Source: DASUPK01 sp963736685 (lineage in GTDB: Bacteria; Actinomycetota; Thermoleophilia; Solirubrobacterales; 70-9). Taken from it: a stretch of 64,000 nucleotides of DNA. The notes under the pieces were generated by a model that had not been told where the DNA came from, made no database searches, and was given only the letters and a program-made list of their open reading frames with translations. The stretch's first letter is position 1; each line of letters opens with the position of its first letter. A program made the translations under genes and the position numbers. Below are positions 7,863 to 15,819 of this stretch, in pieces. The stretch lies in assembly GCA_963736685.1 (NCBI GenBank), contig CAVTPZ010000003.1, forward strand, positions 1 through 64,000, given 5' to 3'.

Positions 7863-9535
7863 TCTCCCGCGACCAGGCGGTGGAGGCGATGCAGGAGGAC
7901 ACCTTCGACGTCGTCGTGGTTGGAGGCGGCATCACCGGCGCCGGGGTGGCGCTGGACGCTGCCTCGCGCGGCTACTCGGTCGCACTTGTCGAACGAGGCG
8001 ACTTCGCGCAGGGCACTTCGAGCCGCTCCTCCAAGATGGTCCACGGCGGCCTCCGCTACCTGCAGAACTTCGACCTCGGCCTGGTCCGCGAGGCGCTCCT
8101 GGAGCGCCAGCTGCTCGTTCGCCTCGCGCCGCACCTCGTCTATCCGACGCCGTTCCTGGTTCCCGCGCTCGGCGGGGAGCGGAAGAACCGGGCGATCGGG
8201 ATCGGCCTCAACATGTACGACGTGATGGCGACCTCGCGCATCGGGCGGGGGCGCAGCCAGCGCAACGAGCACCGCGACGAGGCCGAGTACTGGGCGCCCG
8301 ACCGCCACCGTGCGATCTCGGGCGAGGAGGCCATCGAGCTGATCCCGGCCCTCGAGCCGATGGAGCCGAGCTCGGCGTACATGTTCTACGACTGCCAGAC
8401 CGACGATGCGCGGCTCGTGCTCACGGTGCTCGGGGAGGCCGAGCGCTTCGGCGCCGTGGTCGTCAACGGCGCGGAGGTGACGGAGGTCCTCGAGAAGGAC
8501 GGCCGCGCCACGGGCATCGCCTTCACCGAGGCCGAATCCGGAGAGCGGGTCGAGGTCCATGCCGAAAACGTCGTCAACGCGACCGGCGTGTGGGCCGATC
8601 GGATCAGGCCCGACGAGCTGCTCGCCGAGGAGGAGATTCCGAAGATCCGGCCGAGCCGCGGATCGCACGTGACCCTCTCGACCGAGGACCTCGACATCGG
8701 CACCGCCGCCTGCATCGTCCCGGCCGGCGCCGACCGGACGATCTTCGCCCTGCCCTGGTACGGGCGGGTGCTGGTGGGGACCACGGACAACGACTACGGG
8801 GGCGAGATCGACCGGGTGCCGCCTGCCGCCGAGGACGTCGAGTATCTGCTTGACGCGCTCAATACGTATTTCGGGATCAGCGTCGGCGTCGACGACCTCA
8901 CCGGCGCGTACGGGGGCGTCCGGCCGCTGATCTCCTCAGGGGACCCGAAGAAGTCGGTCGACATCTCCCGCAGGGCCGAGCTGTACGAGACCTCCTCGGG
9001 GATGCTCACCATCACGGGCGGCAAGCTGACCACCTTCCGACGGATGGCCGCCGAGGTGGTCGATCGGATCGTGGAGCGGGATGGACGCGAGGCGGAGTGT
9101 CGTACGGACGACATCCCGCTCGGGATGTCGGCGCGGCCAGAGGACCTGGAGACGAACACGGAGCTTCCCGAGGGCGCGACCGACCAGCTCGCCTTTCGCT
9201 ACGGGCACGCCTCTCGCGCGGTCCTGGACCTGTGCGAGACGAGCCCGCAGCTCGCCGAGCCGATCGTCCCGGGCCATCCAGACCTGATGGCCGAGGTGGT
9301 GATCGCCGCCAGGCACGAGCAGGCCCGCTCGGTCGCGGACGTGCTGCTGCGGCGCACCAGACTCGGCCTGGTCGCCGCCTCGGAGCTGCGCGACGGTGTT
9401 CGCGTACGGGCGGTCGCCGAGGTCCTCGGAGCGGTGCTCGGCTGGAGCCCATCTCGGATCGATGAAGAGGCCGAGGCATGGGGCCCCATCGCCGAGGCCG
9501 AGGGCCTCGATCCCGGAAGAGTCCTCACCGCGTAG
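7859..9535 (+). CDS. glpD: Glycerol-3-phosphate dehydrogenase (FAD)
   Basis: 558 aa, full length. The dinucleotide-binding motif VVVGGGITGAG is at residues 18-29, followed by the family signature SSRSSKMVHGGLRYLQ at 54-69. Further conserved blocks are GTTDNDYGG and the C-terminal TITGGKLTTFRRMA. Oxidises sn-glycerol 3-phosphate to dihydroxyacetone phosphate at the membrane, passing electrons to quinone. ATG 7859 overlaps the nitroreductase stop (ATGA), suggesting translational coupling. No glpF or glpK is adjacent. Confidence 0.95.
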   Translation: MISRDQAVEAMQEDTFDVVVVGGGITGAGVALDAASRGYSVALVERGDFAQGTSSRSSKMVHGGLRYLQNFDLGLVREALLERQLLVRLAPHLVYPTPFLVPALGGERKNRAIGIGLNMYDVMATSRIGRGRSQRNEHRDEAEYWAPDRHRAISGEEAIELIPALEPMEPSSAYMFYDCQTDDARLVLTVLGEAERFGAVVVNGAEVTEVLEKDGRATGIAFTEAESGERVEVHAENVVNATGVWADRIRPDELLAEEEIPKIRPSRGSHVTLSTEDLDIGTAACIVPAGADRTIFALPWYGRVLVGTTDNDYGGEIDRVPPAAEDVEYLLDALNTYFGISVGVDDLTGAYGGVRPLISSGDPKKSVDISRRAELYETSSGMLTITGGKLTTFRRMAAEVVDRIVERDGREAECRTDDIPLGMSARPEDLETNTELPEGATDQLAFRYGHASRAVLDLCETSPQLAEPIVPGHPDLMAEVVIAARHEQARSVADVLLRRTRLGLVAASELRDGVRVRAVAEVLGAVLGWSPSRIDEEAEAWGPIAEAEGLDPGRVLTA

Positions 9536-9572
9536 CGGTTGCCCGATCCAGGCGTCTAGCATGCCCGCGTCA

Positions 9573-10856
9573 ATGGCCGTCAAGGACCTACATCTGGCCG
9601 ACCTGCATGAGCAGGCACGCGAGCTCGGTGTGCAGCGCTACCGGATGCTCACCCGAGACGAACTGATCGAGGCGATCGGGGAACAGGGCGGCGCGTCGGA
9701 GGCTCCGGCACGAGAACCGTCCAAGGAGGTTGCCTCGCCCGCAGCCGAGACGAAGGACCTTCCGGAAGAGGCCGGCGGCGGCGAGGACGAGGCTTCTGAT
9801 GAGGACGTCGACGACGCCGAGACGGAGGAGATCACGGGCGTGCTCGACCGGATGCCCCAGGGATACGGCTTCCTGCGACTGAGCGGGATGAACGAGGCGG
9901 AGGGCGACGTCTACGTCTCCGCCTCGCAGATCCGGCGCTGCGAGCTCCGCCCCGGCGACGAGGTGAGCGGTCCCGCCAGGCAGCCCCGCCGCGGAGAGCG
10001 CCACCGGGCACTGGTCCGGGTCGAGAAGGTCAACGGGCAGAGCCCCGAGGGGGAGCGAAAGCACTTCGAGGATCTGACCGCGGTGCCGCCCCACCGGCGT
10101 CTGCTCGATTCAGACGCGGTCGGCGACCCGCTCGTCCGCGCGGTCGACCTGCTAGGGCCACTCGCCTTCGGGCAGAGGGTCCTGGTGCTCGCCCAGCCGC
10201 GCTCGGGCCGCACCACGCTCCTGCGCGCCCTGGGCGCCGCGATCGCCGATGCCGGTGCGCACCTCTGCGTTCTGCTCGCGGACGAGCGTCCCGAGGAGGT
10301 GCCGCAGTGGGAGCGAGCCCTTCCGCAGGCAGAGATCTTCGCCGCGACCGCGGACCAGGAGCCCCGAGACCAGATCCGGGCAGCTGAGCTGGCGATGGGG
10401 CACGCGAAGCGGCTGGCCGAGAACGGGGAGGATGTTGTGGTGTTGATCGACTCGCTGAGCCGTCTGGCCCTCGGCTATCGCGACGCTGCCCGGGTCAAGC
10501 GAATCTTCGGCGCCGGCCGCGAGACCGACGAGGAGGGCAGCGGATCGCTCACGGTGATTGCGACCGTCCTCGATTCCGATGACCGCGGCGCGGAGGTGCG
10601 CGAGGCGCTGGAGACGACCGAGAACCTCCTCCTTCGCCTCGACGCGGGCCTGGCCGCCAAGGGAATCGTCCCGGCGCTGGTGATAGCCGACAGCCGCGCC
10701 TCGGGGGATGACCAGCTGCGGGATGCGGACGAGATGGAGCAGGTTCGCCGCCTGCGCGGCGAGCTCGCCGAGATGGACCCCGACGAGGCGGCTCAGGCGC
10801 TCTCGGACCAGATCGTCGCGACCGGGAACAACGCGGAGCTGCTCAGCCGCCTCTGA
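9573..10856 (+). CDS. Rho-like protein with degenerate ATPase and RNA-binding loops
   Basis: 427 aa from ATG 9573 (ATG 9561 is an in-frame alternative). Order: SAP-like Rho N-terminal domain (1-40), acidic linker, cold-shock-type RNA-binding domain (GVLDRMPQGYGFLR at 89-102, DVYVSASQIRRCELRPGD), RecA-type core. Several catalytic elements differ from termination factor Rho. The Walker A lysine is Arg213 (QPRSGRTT). The Q-loop segment between the Walker B region (VVLIDSLSRLA) and KRIFGAGR is shortened by roughly 17 residues. The R-loop KGTGN is ETTEN. The arginine-finger segment NRSGTR is ADSRASG. Probably a paralogue with altered or lost helicase activity rather than the main Rho. Upstream glpD ends 37 bases before. 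Confidence 0.8.
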   Translation: MAVKDLHLADLHEQARELGVQRYRMLTRDELIEAIGEQGGASEAPAREPSKEVASPAAETKDLPEEAGGGEDEASDEDVDDAETEEITGVLDRMPQGYGFLRLSGMNEAEGDVYVSASQIRRCELRPGDEVSGPARQPRRGERHRALVRVEKVNGQSPEGERKHFEDLTAVPPHRRLLDSDAVGDPLVRAVDLLGPLAFGQRVLVLAQPRSGRTTLLRALGAAIADAGAHLCVLLADERPEEVPQWERALPQAEIFAATADQEPRDQIRAAELAMGHAKRLAENGEDVVVLIDSLSRLALGYRDAARVKRIFGAGRETDEEGSGSLTVIATVLDSDDRGAEVREALETTENLLLRLDAGLAAKGIVPALVIADSRASGDDQLRDADEMEQVRRLRGELAEMDPDEAAQALSDQIVATGNNAELLSRL

Positions 10857-10857
10857 G

Positions 10858-12183
10858 GTGGCACCTCGGCGTCCACACCTCTCGGACGTACTGCATCTGC
10901 CGCGCCTGCCCGGCGTCCCGGACGTCTTCCATCGGGTCCGGGTTCCTGACGACCTCGAGGCGGCGACGACGAGGGGGGAGGAGGCCGAGGCCGGCGCCGT
11001 GGGAATCGACCCGGGGACCGTCGAGCACCTCTGGGAGGGGGCGGTCGATCTGTACCGGAGCGGCGTTCACCCCGGGCTTCAGCTCTGCGTGCGCCGCGAG
11101 GGAAGGGTCGTCCTCGACCGCGCCATCGGCCACGCCCGCGGCAACGGCCCCGACGATCCGGAGGACGCGCCGAAGGTCGCGATGACCACGGAGACCCCCG
11201 CGTGCATCTTCTCCGCCTCCAAGGCGGTCACCGCGATGGTGGTCCACCTACTCGACGAGCGCCGGCTGCTGCACATCGGCGACCGCGTCAGCGAGTACAT
11301 CCCCGAGTACGCGCAGAACGGCAAGGAGGGGACGACGATCGCCCACGTGCTGGCGCACCGCGCCGGCGTCGCGTCCATGCCGAAGGAGGCGCTCGACCTC
11401 GAAACGATCGACGACTGGGATCGCATCGTCAGGCTGATCTGCGAGGAGAAGCCGTCCATCCGCCCGGGCCGGATGCTCGCCTACCACGCCGTGTCGGGCG
11501 GATACATTCTCGGCGAGATCGTTCGGCGGGTGACCGGAAAGACGGTCCGGGAGGTCCTCGCCGAGGAGATCCTGAACCCGCTCGGGTTCAGATGGGGCAA
11601 CTACGGCGTCGCACCCGAGGACGTCGATGCGGTCGCCCCCGCCTACGTGACTGGGCCGCCGATCCTTCCGCCGCTCTCCACGCTGGTCAAGCGGGTGCTG
11701 GGTTCACCACTCGACGAGGTGGTCGAGCTCTCGAACGATCCCCGCTTCCTGGCCGCGTTGGTGCCGTCCGCGAACGTGGTCACGACGGCGAACGAGCTCT
11801 CGCGCTTCTTCGAGATCTTCAGGCAGGGCGGGGAGCTCGACGGCGTGCGGGTGATGGAGCCGAGGACGATCCGGCGGGCGCTCACGGAGCAGTCCCACCT
11901 CGAGATCGACTTCTCGCTCGTCTTCCCGACCCGCTTCTCCTACGGTCTGATGCTCGGCGCCGACTACGTGAGCCTCTACGGCCGCGACACCGATCTCGCC
12001 TTCGGCCACCTCGGGCTGATCAACATCATGGGCTGGGCCGACCCGGAGCGCGCGATCTCGGTGGGACTGATCACGACGGGCAAGGCGATCGTCTACCCGG
12101 AGCTGCCGCGCTTCTACGGCGTCATGTCGCGGATTGCGAGCGAGGTTCCGAAGACAGAGAAGCCGGATTGGCTGGTCGGCTGA
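10858..12183 (+). CDS. Serine hydrolase of the beta-lactamase/EstB family
   Basis: 441 aa from GTG 10858, one base after the Rho-like stop; the frame is open further upstream inside that gene. The nucleophile motif S-x-x-K is at 119-122 (FSASKAV), the catalytic Tyr motif at Y209 (LAYHAVSGGYILGEI), and IAHVLAHRAGVASMP is the usual helix before it. No signal peptide, so probably cytosolic. Likely an esterase or a peptidase of the class C beta-lactamase fold; substrate cannot be told. The element at 12195 follows directly. Confidence 0.85.
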   Translation: MAPRRPHLSDVLHLPRLPGVPDVFHRVRVPDDLEAATTRGEEAEAGAVGIDPGTVEHLWEGAVDLYRSGVHPGLQLCVRREGRVVLDRAIGHARGNGPDDPEDAPKVAMTTETPACIFSASKAVTAMVVHLLDERRLLHIGDRVSEYIPEYAQNGKEGTTIAHVLAHRAGVASMPKEALDLETIDDWDRIVRLICEEKPSIRPGRMLAYHAVSGGYILGEIVRRVTGKTVREVLAEEILNPLGFRWGNYGVAPEDVDAVAPAYVTGPPILPPLSTLVKRVLGSPLDEVVELSNDPRFLAALVPSANVVTTANELSRFFEIFRQGGELDGVRVMEPRTIRRALTEQSHLEIDFSLVFPTRFSYGLMLGADYVSLYGRDTDLAFGHLGLINIMGWADPERAISVGLITTGKAIVYPELPRFYGVMSRIASEVPKTEKPDWLVG

Positions 12184-12194
12184 CGGCTATCTGG

Positions 12195-12293
12195 CCCCGG
12201 CTTCGCCATCAGAACGCGGCAACAAGCGGCCGCCCCACGTAAGTCGCTGCGGGCTTCGCCCTTCGCTCCGAAGGAGGGCGGCCTGGTTGCCGC
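12195..12293 (+). repeat. Dispersed structured element, copy A
   Basis: Begins CCCCGGCTTCGCCATC. Outer arms GCGGCAAC (12216-12223) and GTTGCCGC (12286-12293) pair perfectly. Inner arms GGCCGCC (12228-12234) and GGCGGCC (12277-12283) also pair. Between them sit two small hairpins, GGGC-TTC-GCCC (12251-12261) and CTCC-GAA-GGAG (12266-12276). A near-identical copy is at 36147-36244 with compensatory changes. This copy lies between convergent genes and its right arm abuts the stop codon of the minus-strand gene at 12294. Confidence 0.8.
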
Positions 12294-12794
12294 TTACGCG
12301 CGGTCGCGGCCGCCGTAGGCGACGGTGCCCCAGGAGGGCTCTGCTGAGAGCTCGATCAGCTCGGAGTCGCGGTCCGGCTGGACGTAGCCGAAGGTCTGCG
12401 TCGACTCGTCGAAGACGATGTCGAGCTCGCCCTCCTTGACCCGCTGGTCGAGCCAGGCGCCGCGGAAGACCAGGCGGCGGAGCCAGTGGACGAGGCTCTT
12501 GTTGGAGGGGCCGACGAGCTCGTCCCAGTTCTCGTTGACATGACCTCCGAGGGGAGAGCACGGCTCACGGATCTCGCCGTTCACCGCGAGCTCGAGCAGG
12601 TCCTCCAGCTCGTGCTCATCGAGGCCCTGCCGGACGAAGTCCAGCTTCACAGCGGCCTGCTCGACTCGCTGGGCGAAGTCGCGCTCGTTGAAGGAGAACC
12701 GGAGCTCTCCGTACTCGAGCACGTAGTCGGCGCCCGATTCGTAGTTTCCTCTGCGTGCGGTCTCGTCCACGGCGGTTCGAGCATCTTGGCGCAT
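12294..12794 (-). CDS. Hypothetical acidic protein
   Basis: 166 aa from ATG 12794 to a TAA at 12294-12296. Rich in Glu/Asp and aromatic residues, without signal peptide, membrane segment or cysteine pairs that suggest a cofactor. Recognisable stretches are RGNYESGADYVLEYGELRF near the start and VHWLRRLVFRGAWLDQRV in the middle. I do not recognise a family. It sits alone between the structured element and tag. Confidence 0.65.
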   Translation of the reverse strand: MRQDARTAVDETARRGNYESGADYVLEYGELRFSFNERDFAQRVEQAAVKLDFVRQGLDEHELEDLLELAVNGEIREPCSPLGGHVNENWDELVGPSNKSLVHWLRRLVFRGAWLDQRVKEGELDIVFDESTQTFGYVQPDRDSELIELSAEPSWGTVAYGGRDRA

Positions 12795-12876
12795 GAGAGG
12801 GGTCGTCGCCAGTTCTGGAGCCCCCCTGAACGACCCGTTGCAGCAAAAGGGAACCCACGGTGAACGTCGACGTGTG

Positions 12877-13455
12877 TTAGCGAAAAGCGCAGCCGGCGAG
12901 GTGGTCGTTGACGAGGCCGGCGGCCTGCATCGTCGCGTAGGCCGTAGTCGGCCCGACGAAGGCGAAACCGCGTCGCTTCAGCTCCTTGGCCAGGGCGGTG
13001 GACTCGGTGGTGATCGCGGGGATGTCCTCGCGGGCCCTGGGGGCCGGCAGCGTCGTGGGATCGGGCGCGAAGCTCCAGACCAGCTCGTCGAGGCTCTCGC
13101 CCGCGGCGTGCAGCCCCCGCGCGGCCCGGGCGTTCGCGATCGCCGCCTCGATCTTCTTGCGATTCCGCACGATGCCCTCGTCAGAGAGCAGGCGGGCGGT
13201 GTCGCGCTCGCCATAGCGGGCGACCTTCTCGATGTCGAAGCCGTCGAAGGCGCGCCGGAAGTTCTCGCGCTTGCGCAGGATCGTGAGCCAGGAGAGCCCC
13301 GACTGGAACGCCTCCAGCACCAGCCGCTCGAAGAGCTCGGACTCGCCGTGGAGCGGCCGGCCCCATTCGGAGTCGTGGTAGTCGATGTAATCGGGCGTGC
13401 CCAGTGCCCACGGACAGCGCGGCTTCCCGTCTGGTCCCTTCTCGACTCCGTTCAT
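12877..13455 (-). CDS. tag: DNA-3-methyladenine glycosylase I
   Basis: 192 aa from ATG 13455. N-terminal RCPWAL and DYHDSEWGRP, the FQSGLSW block, and C-terminal NDHLAGC reproduce the family, including the zinc ligands (Cys14, His27 and the terminal His/Cys pair). Removes 3-methyladenine from DNA in base-excision repair. The frame is open upstream to 13893, but that extension overlaps the globin gene and is Arg-rich noise. The start overlaps the globin stop (ATGA), so it is the last gene of a coupled operon. Confidence 0.94.
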   Translation of the reverse strand: MNGVEKGPDGKPRCPWALGTPDYIDYHDSEWGRPLHGESELFERLVLEAFQSGLSWLTILRKRENFRRAFDGFDIEKVARYGERDTARLLSDEGIVRNRKKIEAAIANARAARGLHAAGESLDELVWSFAPDPTTLPAPRAREDIPAITTESTALAKELKRRGFAFVGPTTAYATMQAAGLVNDHLAGCAFR

Positions 13456-13922
13456 GGCTGGTACGGCGGGGCGACCCCCCAGCCCCAGCGCGGAGTTGGC
13501 GCCTCCTGGGGTACGCCGGTTGCGCCGGGCTGGGAGTTGTGGAGGGCCAGCCGGGTACCCCACTCGACGTAGGCCATGAAGGCGGAGCGGAACTCGGGGT
13601 CGTCGGGCAAGCCGGCGTCGTCGGCGGCCATGCTCATCAGGGTGGCGAACCGAAGGCGCTGCTCCGGCGTAATCCCCAGGCCCATGTGCTTCGTGACCAT
13701 CCGGTGGTAGCCGCCCAACTCCTTCGTGTAGTCGGCCGGTCCCCCGAAGACCTCGCACCACCAGAGGGTCACGTGGTCGCGGTGCTCGCGGCTCACGCCC
13801 CCGGGGAAGAGTGGGGAGATCAGCTCGTCCTTCTCCACCCGGTCGTAGAACGCCTCGATCAGCCGCCGGAAGGCGTCGCTGCCGCCGGCCCACTCGTACA
13901 GCGTCGGTGGATCCCCGGGCAC
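13452..13922 (-). CDS. Truncated haemoglobin (globin family)
   Basis: 156 aa from GTG 13922, four bases after the peroxidase stop. LYEWAGGSDAFRRLIEAFYDRV carries the B10 tyrosine (Tyr26); SPLFP and HVTLWWCEVFGGP follow; GYHRMVTKHMGLGITPEQRLRF carries the proximal His (about His79). The Pro/Trp-rich tail (TPRWGWGVAPPYQP) is short. Binds haem and probably handles O2, NO or peroxide. Operon position between a haem peroxidase and Tag suggests a role in oxidative or nitrosative stress (inference). Confidence 0.9.
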   Translation of the reverse strand: MPGDPPTLYEWAGGSDAFRRLIEAFYDRVEKDELISPLFPGGVSREHRDHVTLWWCEVFGGPADYTKELGGYHRMVTKHMGLGITPEQRLRFATLMSMAADDAGLPDDPEFRSAFMAYVEWGTRLALHNSQPGATGVPQEAPTPRWGWGVAPPYQP

Positions 13923-13926
13923 GGGC

Positions 13927-15299
13927 TCAGGCTGCTGCCGCGAGCTCCGGCGCACGCAGCAGGTCGATGAGGGTGTAGCGGCCGGGCTCGGCGCTCGGCA
14001 GCGTCGGCCGCCAGCCCGGAGCGGCGCAGCGGAATCCCTCCGGGTCGGCGTTGACGATCCCGACCAGCACCTCGCCGACGATCCGTCCACCCACCTCTCC
14101 TAGGCGGTCGCCGTCATGATGGGCCCCGGCCTCGCGCAGGATGTAGAACCAGAGTGGCGTCTCGCCTTCCCAGCCATGCTCGGCGAGTCCGCATTGGGCC
14201 GCCGTCAGCGGCTCCACGCCAAGCGCGCGGGCGACCGCCTCACCCGAGGGCAGCTTGGTGGCCTGTCCGCGCTGGAGGTCGCGCGCTGCGAGCGACCGAT
14301 AGGCCTCGTCGTCGACCTCGCCGCTGATGGCAGGCGGCAGGTTGATCAGGACGCGGGCAGACGTCCGTCGATCCGTTTCGCCCGCTGCGCCGCCGGGCGC
14401 CCGGGGACATCGAAGAGGAGCGACCAGTCGACCGCCTTCTCCGGGCCCACCGGGGCGAATCCGATCAGGTCCGGGAATACCGGCAGCTCTGGCTGCCGGT
14501 CGTTGATGCGGAAGCGGTGGCGGATCTGCGAATGGCCGTAGCGATAGGCGGCGTCGGCGAACTCGAAGGGGATGAACGGCTCGCCGTCGACTCGGTAGAG
14601 CTCGCCGCCGCGGTCGAGCAGGCGCGCCGCGAGCTCGGCCCCGATCAGCTTCGGTAGGAAATCGTGCAGGAGCACCCACTGGTAGTGCCAGGTGAGCGAG
14701 AGCCGCGCCTTGTCGAAGACCGATGACTCTCGCTTGCCGTCGGCCCGGAGCTCCTCGACGAGCAGGTTGTGGGCATGCAGGAAGGCGACGTGGAGCTGGT
14801 TCATGAACAGGTGGCTGTCGTTGCGAGGGTCGCCGATCAGCGCAATGCCCTCGGCGTTTCGGGGCACGTCGACGCCGCCCTGGCCGAGCAGAAGCCGGGC
14901 CGGGTCGTCGCGCTCGTACAGGTAGGGCGAGCCGACCGGGCCGCCGCCGTAGACGGACTCGAGGTTCGCTCGCGGGGTGTGGGAGTTGCGGAGCGCATCG
15001 GGATCGGCCCGGTCGACGAGCGGGGACCGATCGGCGGTGATGTCGTGGGCGACGAACTGCCCGAAGAACGGCCATCCGGCCTCCACCGAGGAGTCGTCGC
15101 CGCCGCTCGCCTCGAGCGGGCCGCCGTCGCACGGTCCTCCGAGGACACCGAGCGCGTGCAGGCTTGCCTCGTCCGCCTCGAGCGGCGCCAGGGTCTCGAA
15201 CATGGGCCGATAGCGGCCGCCGTCGATCGGACCGCCGCCTGCCCGACTGGGCGCCAGGCACTGGTCGCGAACCACCGGGTGCGTGACGGACTCAGTCAA
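13927..15299 (-). pseudogene. Animal-type haem peroxidase, interrupted by an apparent frameshift
   Basis: Residues 1-317 (15299 down to 14346, TTG start) show the cyclooxygenase/animal-peroxidase family. Distal His85 is in FFGQFVAHDIT; further blocks are RANLESVYGGGP, FLHAHNLLVEEL and proximal HYQWVLLHDFLP. That frame stops just after RIDGRLPAS. The expected continuation (VLINLPPAISG, then RDLQRGQATKLPSGEAVARALG, WFYILREAG, ending at 13927) is in the next frame. One missing base near 14353 would restore a peroxidase of about 456 aa. Either real decay or a sequence error. It sits between the CBS gene and the globin gene in a tight minus-strand run. Confidence 0.85.
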
Positions 15300-15323
15300 C
15301 GGGCGCCTGTCGGTCGCGGTCCG

Positions 15324-15764
15324 TCAGAAGTGCTGGGGCGGCTGAGCGGCAATCGCCCCGACGAATTCGCCGGTCGTGTCAGCCGAGGCGTGGTTGGCGA
15401 TGTCCGCCTCGGTGATGATCCCTCTCAGCTTCTTGTCGTCGCCCAGCACGCAGAGGCGCTTGACGGCGTTCTCGCGCATCGTGCCGAGCGCCTCGTCGAA
15501 CGACGCATCGGCGGCGATCCAGTGCACCGTGCCCTGGGCGAACTCGCCGCAGGTGGCGGTGGCCGGGTCGCGGCCCTGGGCGAGTGCCTTCACCACGATG
15601 TCGCGGTCGGTGAGCATGCCCTTCAGGCGTTCGTCATCGCCGCAGATGGGCAACGATCCGACATCGAGCTCCGCCATGAGCTTCCCCGCGTCGAGCAGCG
15701 TCTTTTGTTCGCCGATGCACTCCGCCCCCTGGTGCATAGCGTCGCTGACCTTGCTGTCTGCCAT
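15324..15764 (-). CDS. Two-CBS-domain protein
   Basis: 146 aa with an excellent AAGGAGG site before ATG 15764. CBS motif 1 (LMAELDVGSLPI, GMLTDRDIVVKALA) and CBS motif 2 (MRENAVKRLCVL, GIITEADIANH) each have the usual IVTD/RD-type ending. Such stand-alone CBS pairs bind adenine nucleotides and act as regulators or stress proteins; no attached effector domain is present. First gene upstream of the peroxidase-globin-tag run, with a 24-base gap. Confidence 0.9.
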   Translation of the reverse strand: MADSKVSDAMHQGAECIGEQKTLLDAGKLMAELDVGSLPICGDDERLKGMLTDRDIVVKALAQGRDPATATCGEFAQGTVHWIAADASFDEALGTMRENAVKRLCVLGDDKKLRGIITEADIANHASADTTGEFVGAIAAQPPQHF

Positions 15765-15819
15765 TGCGAATCCTCCTTGCTCGCTGGTGGCCCGATCCTA
15801 CTCTGGAGCCGGTGCGGGC

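Noticed and set aside
12195..12293. Structured element as an ordinary terminator
   Set aside because: No T-run, and copy B lies between two same-strand genes of one operon, so termination cannot be its general role.
12877..13893. N-terminally extended Tag protein
   Set aside because: The extension is antisense-like Arg/Gly noise overlapping the globin gene in another frame; the family start fits ATG 13455.
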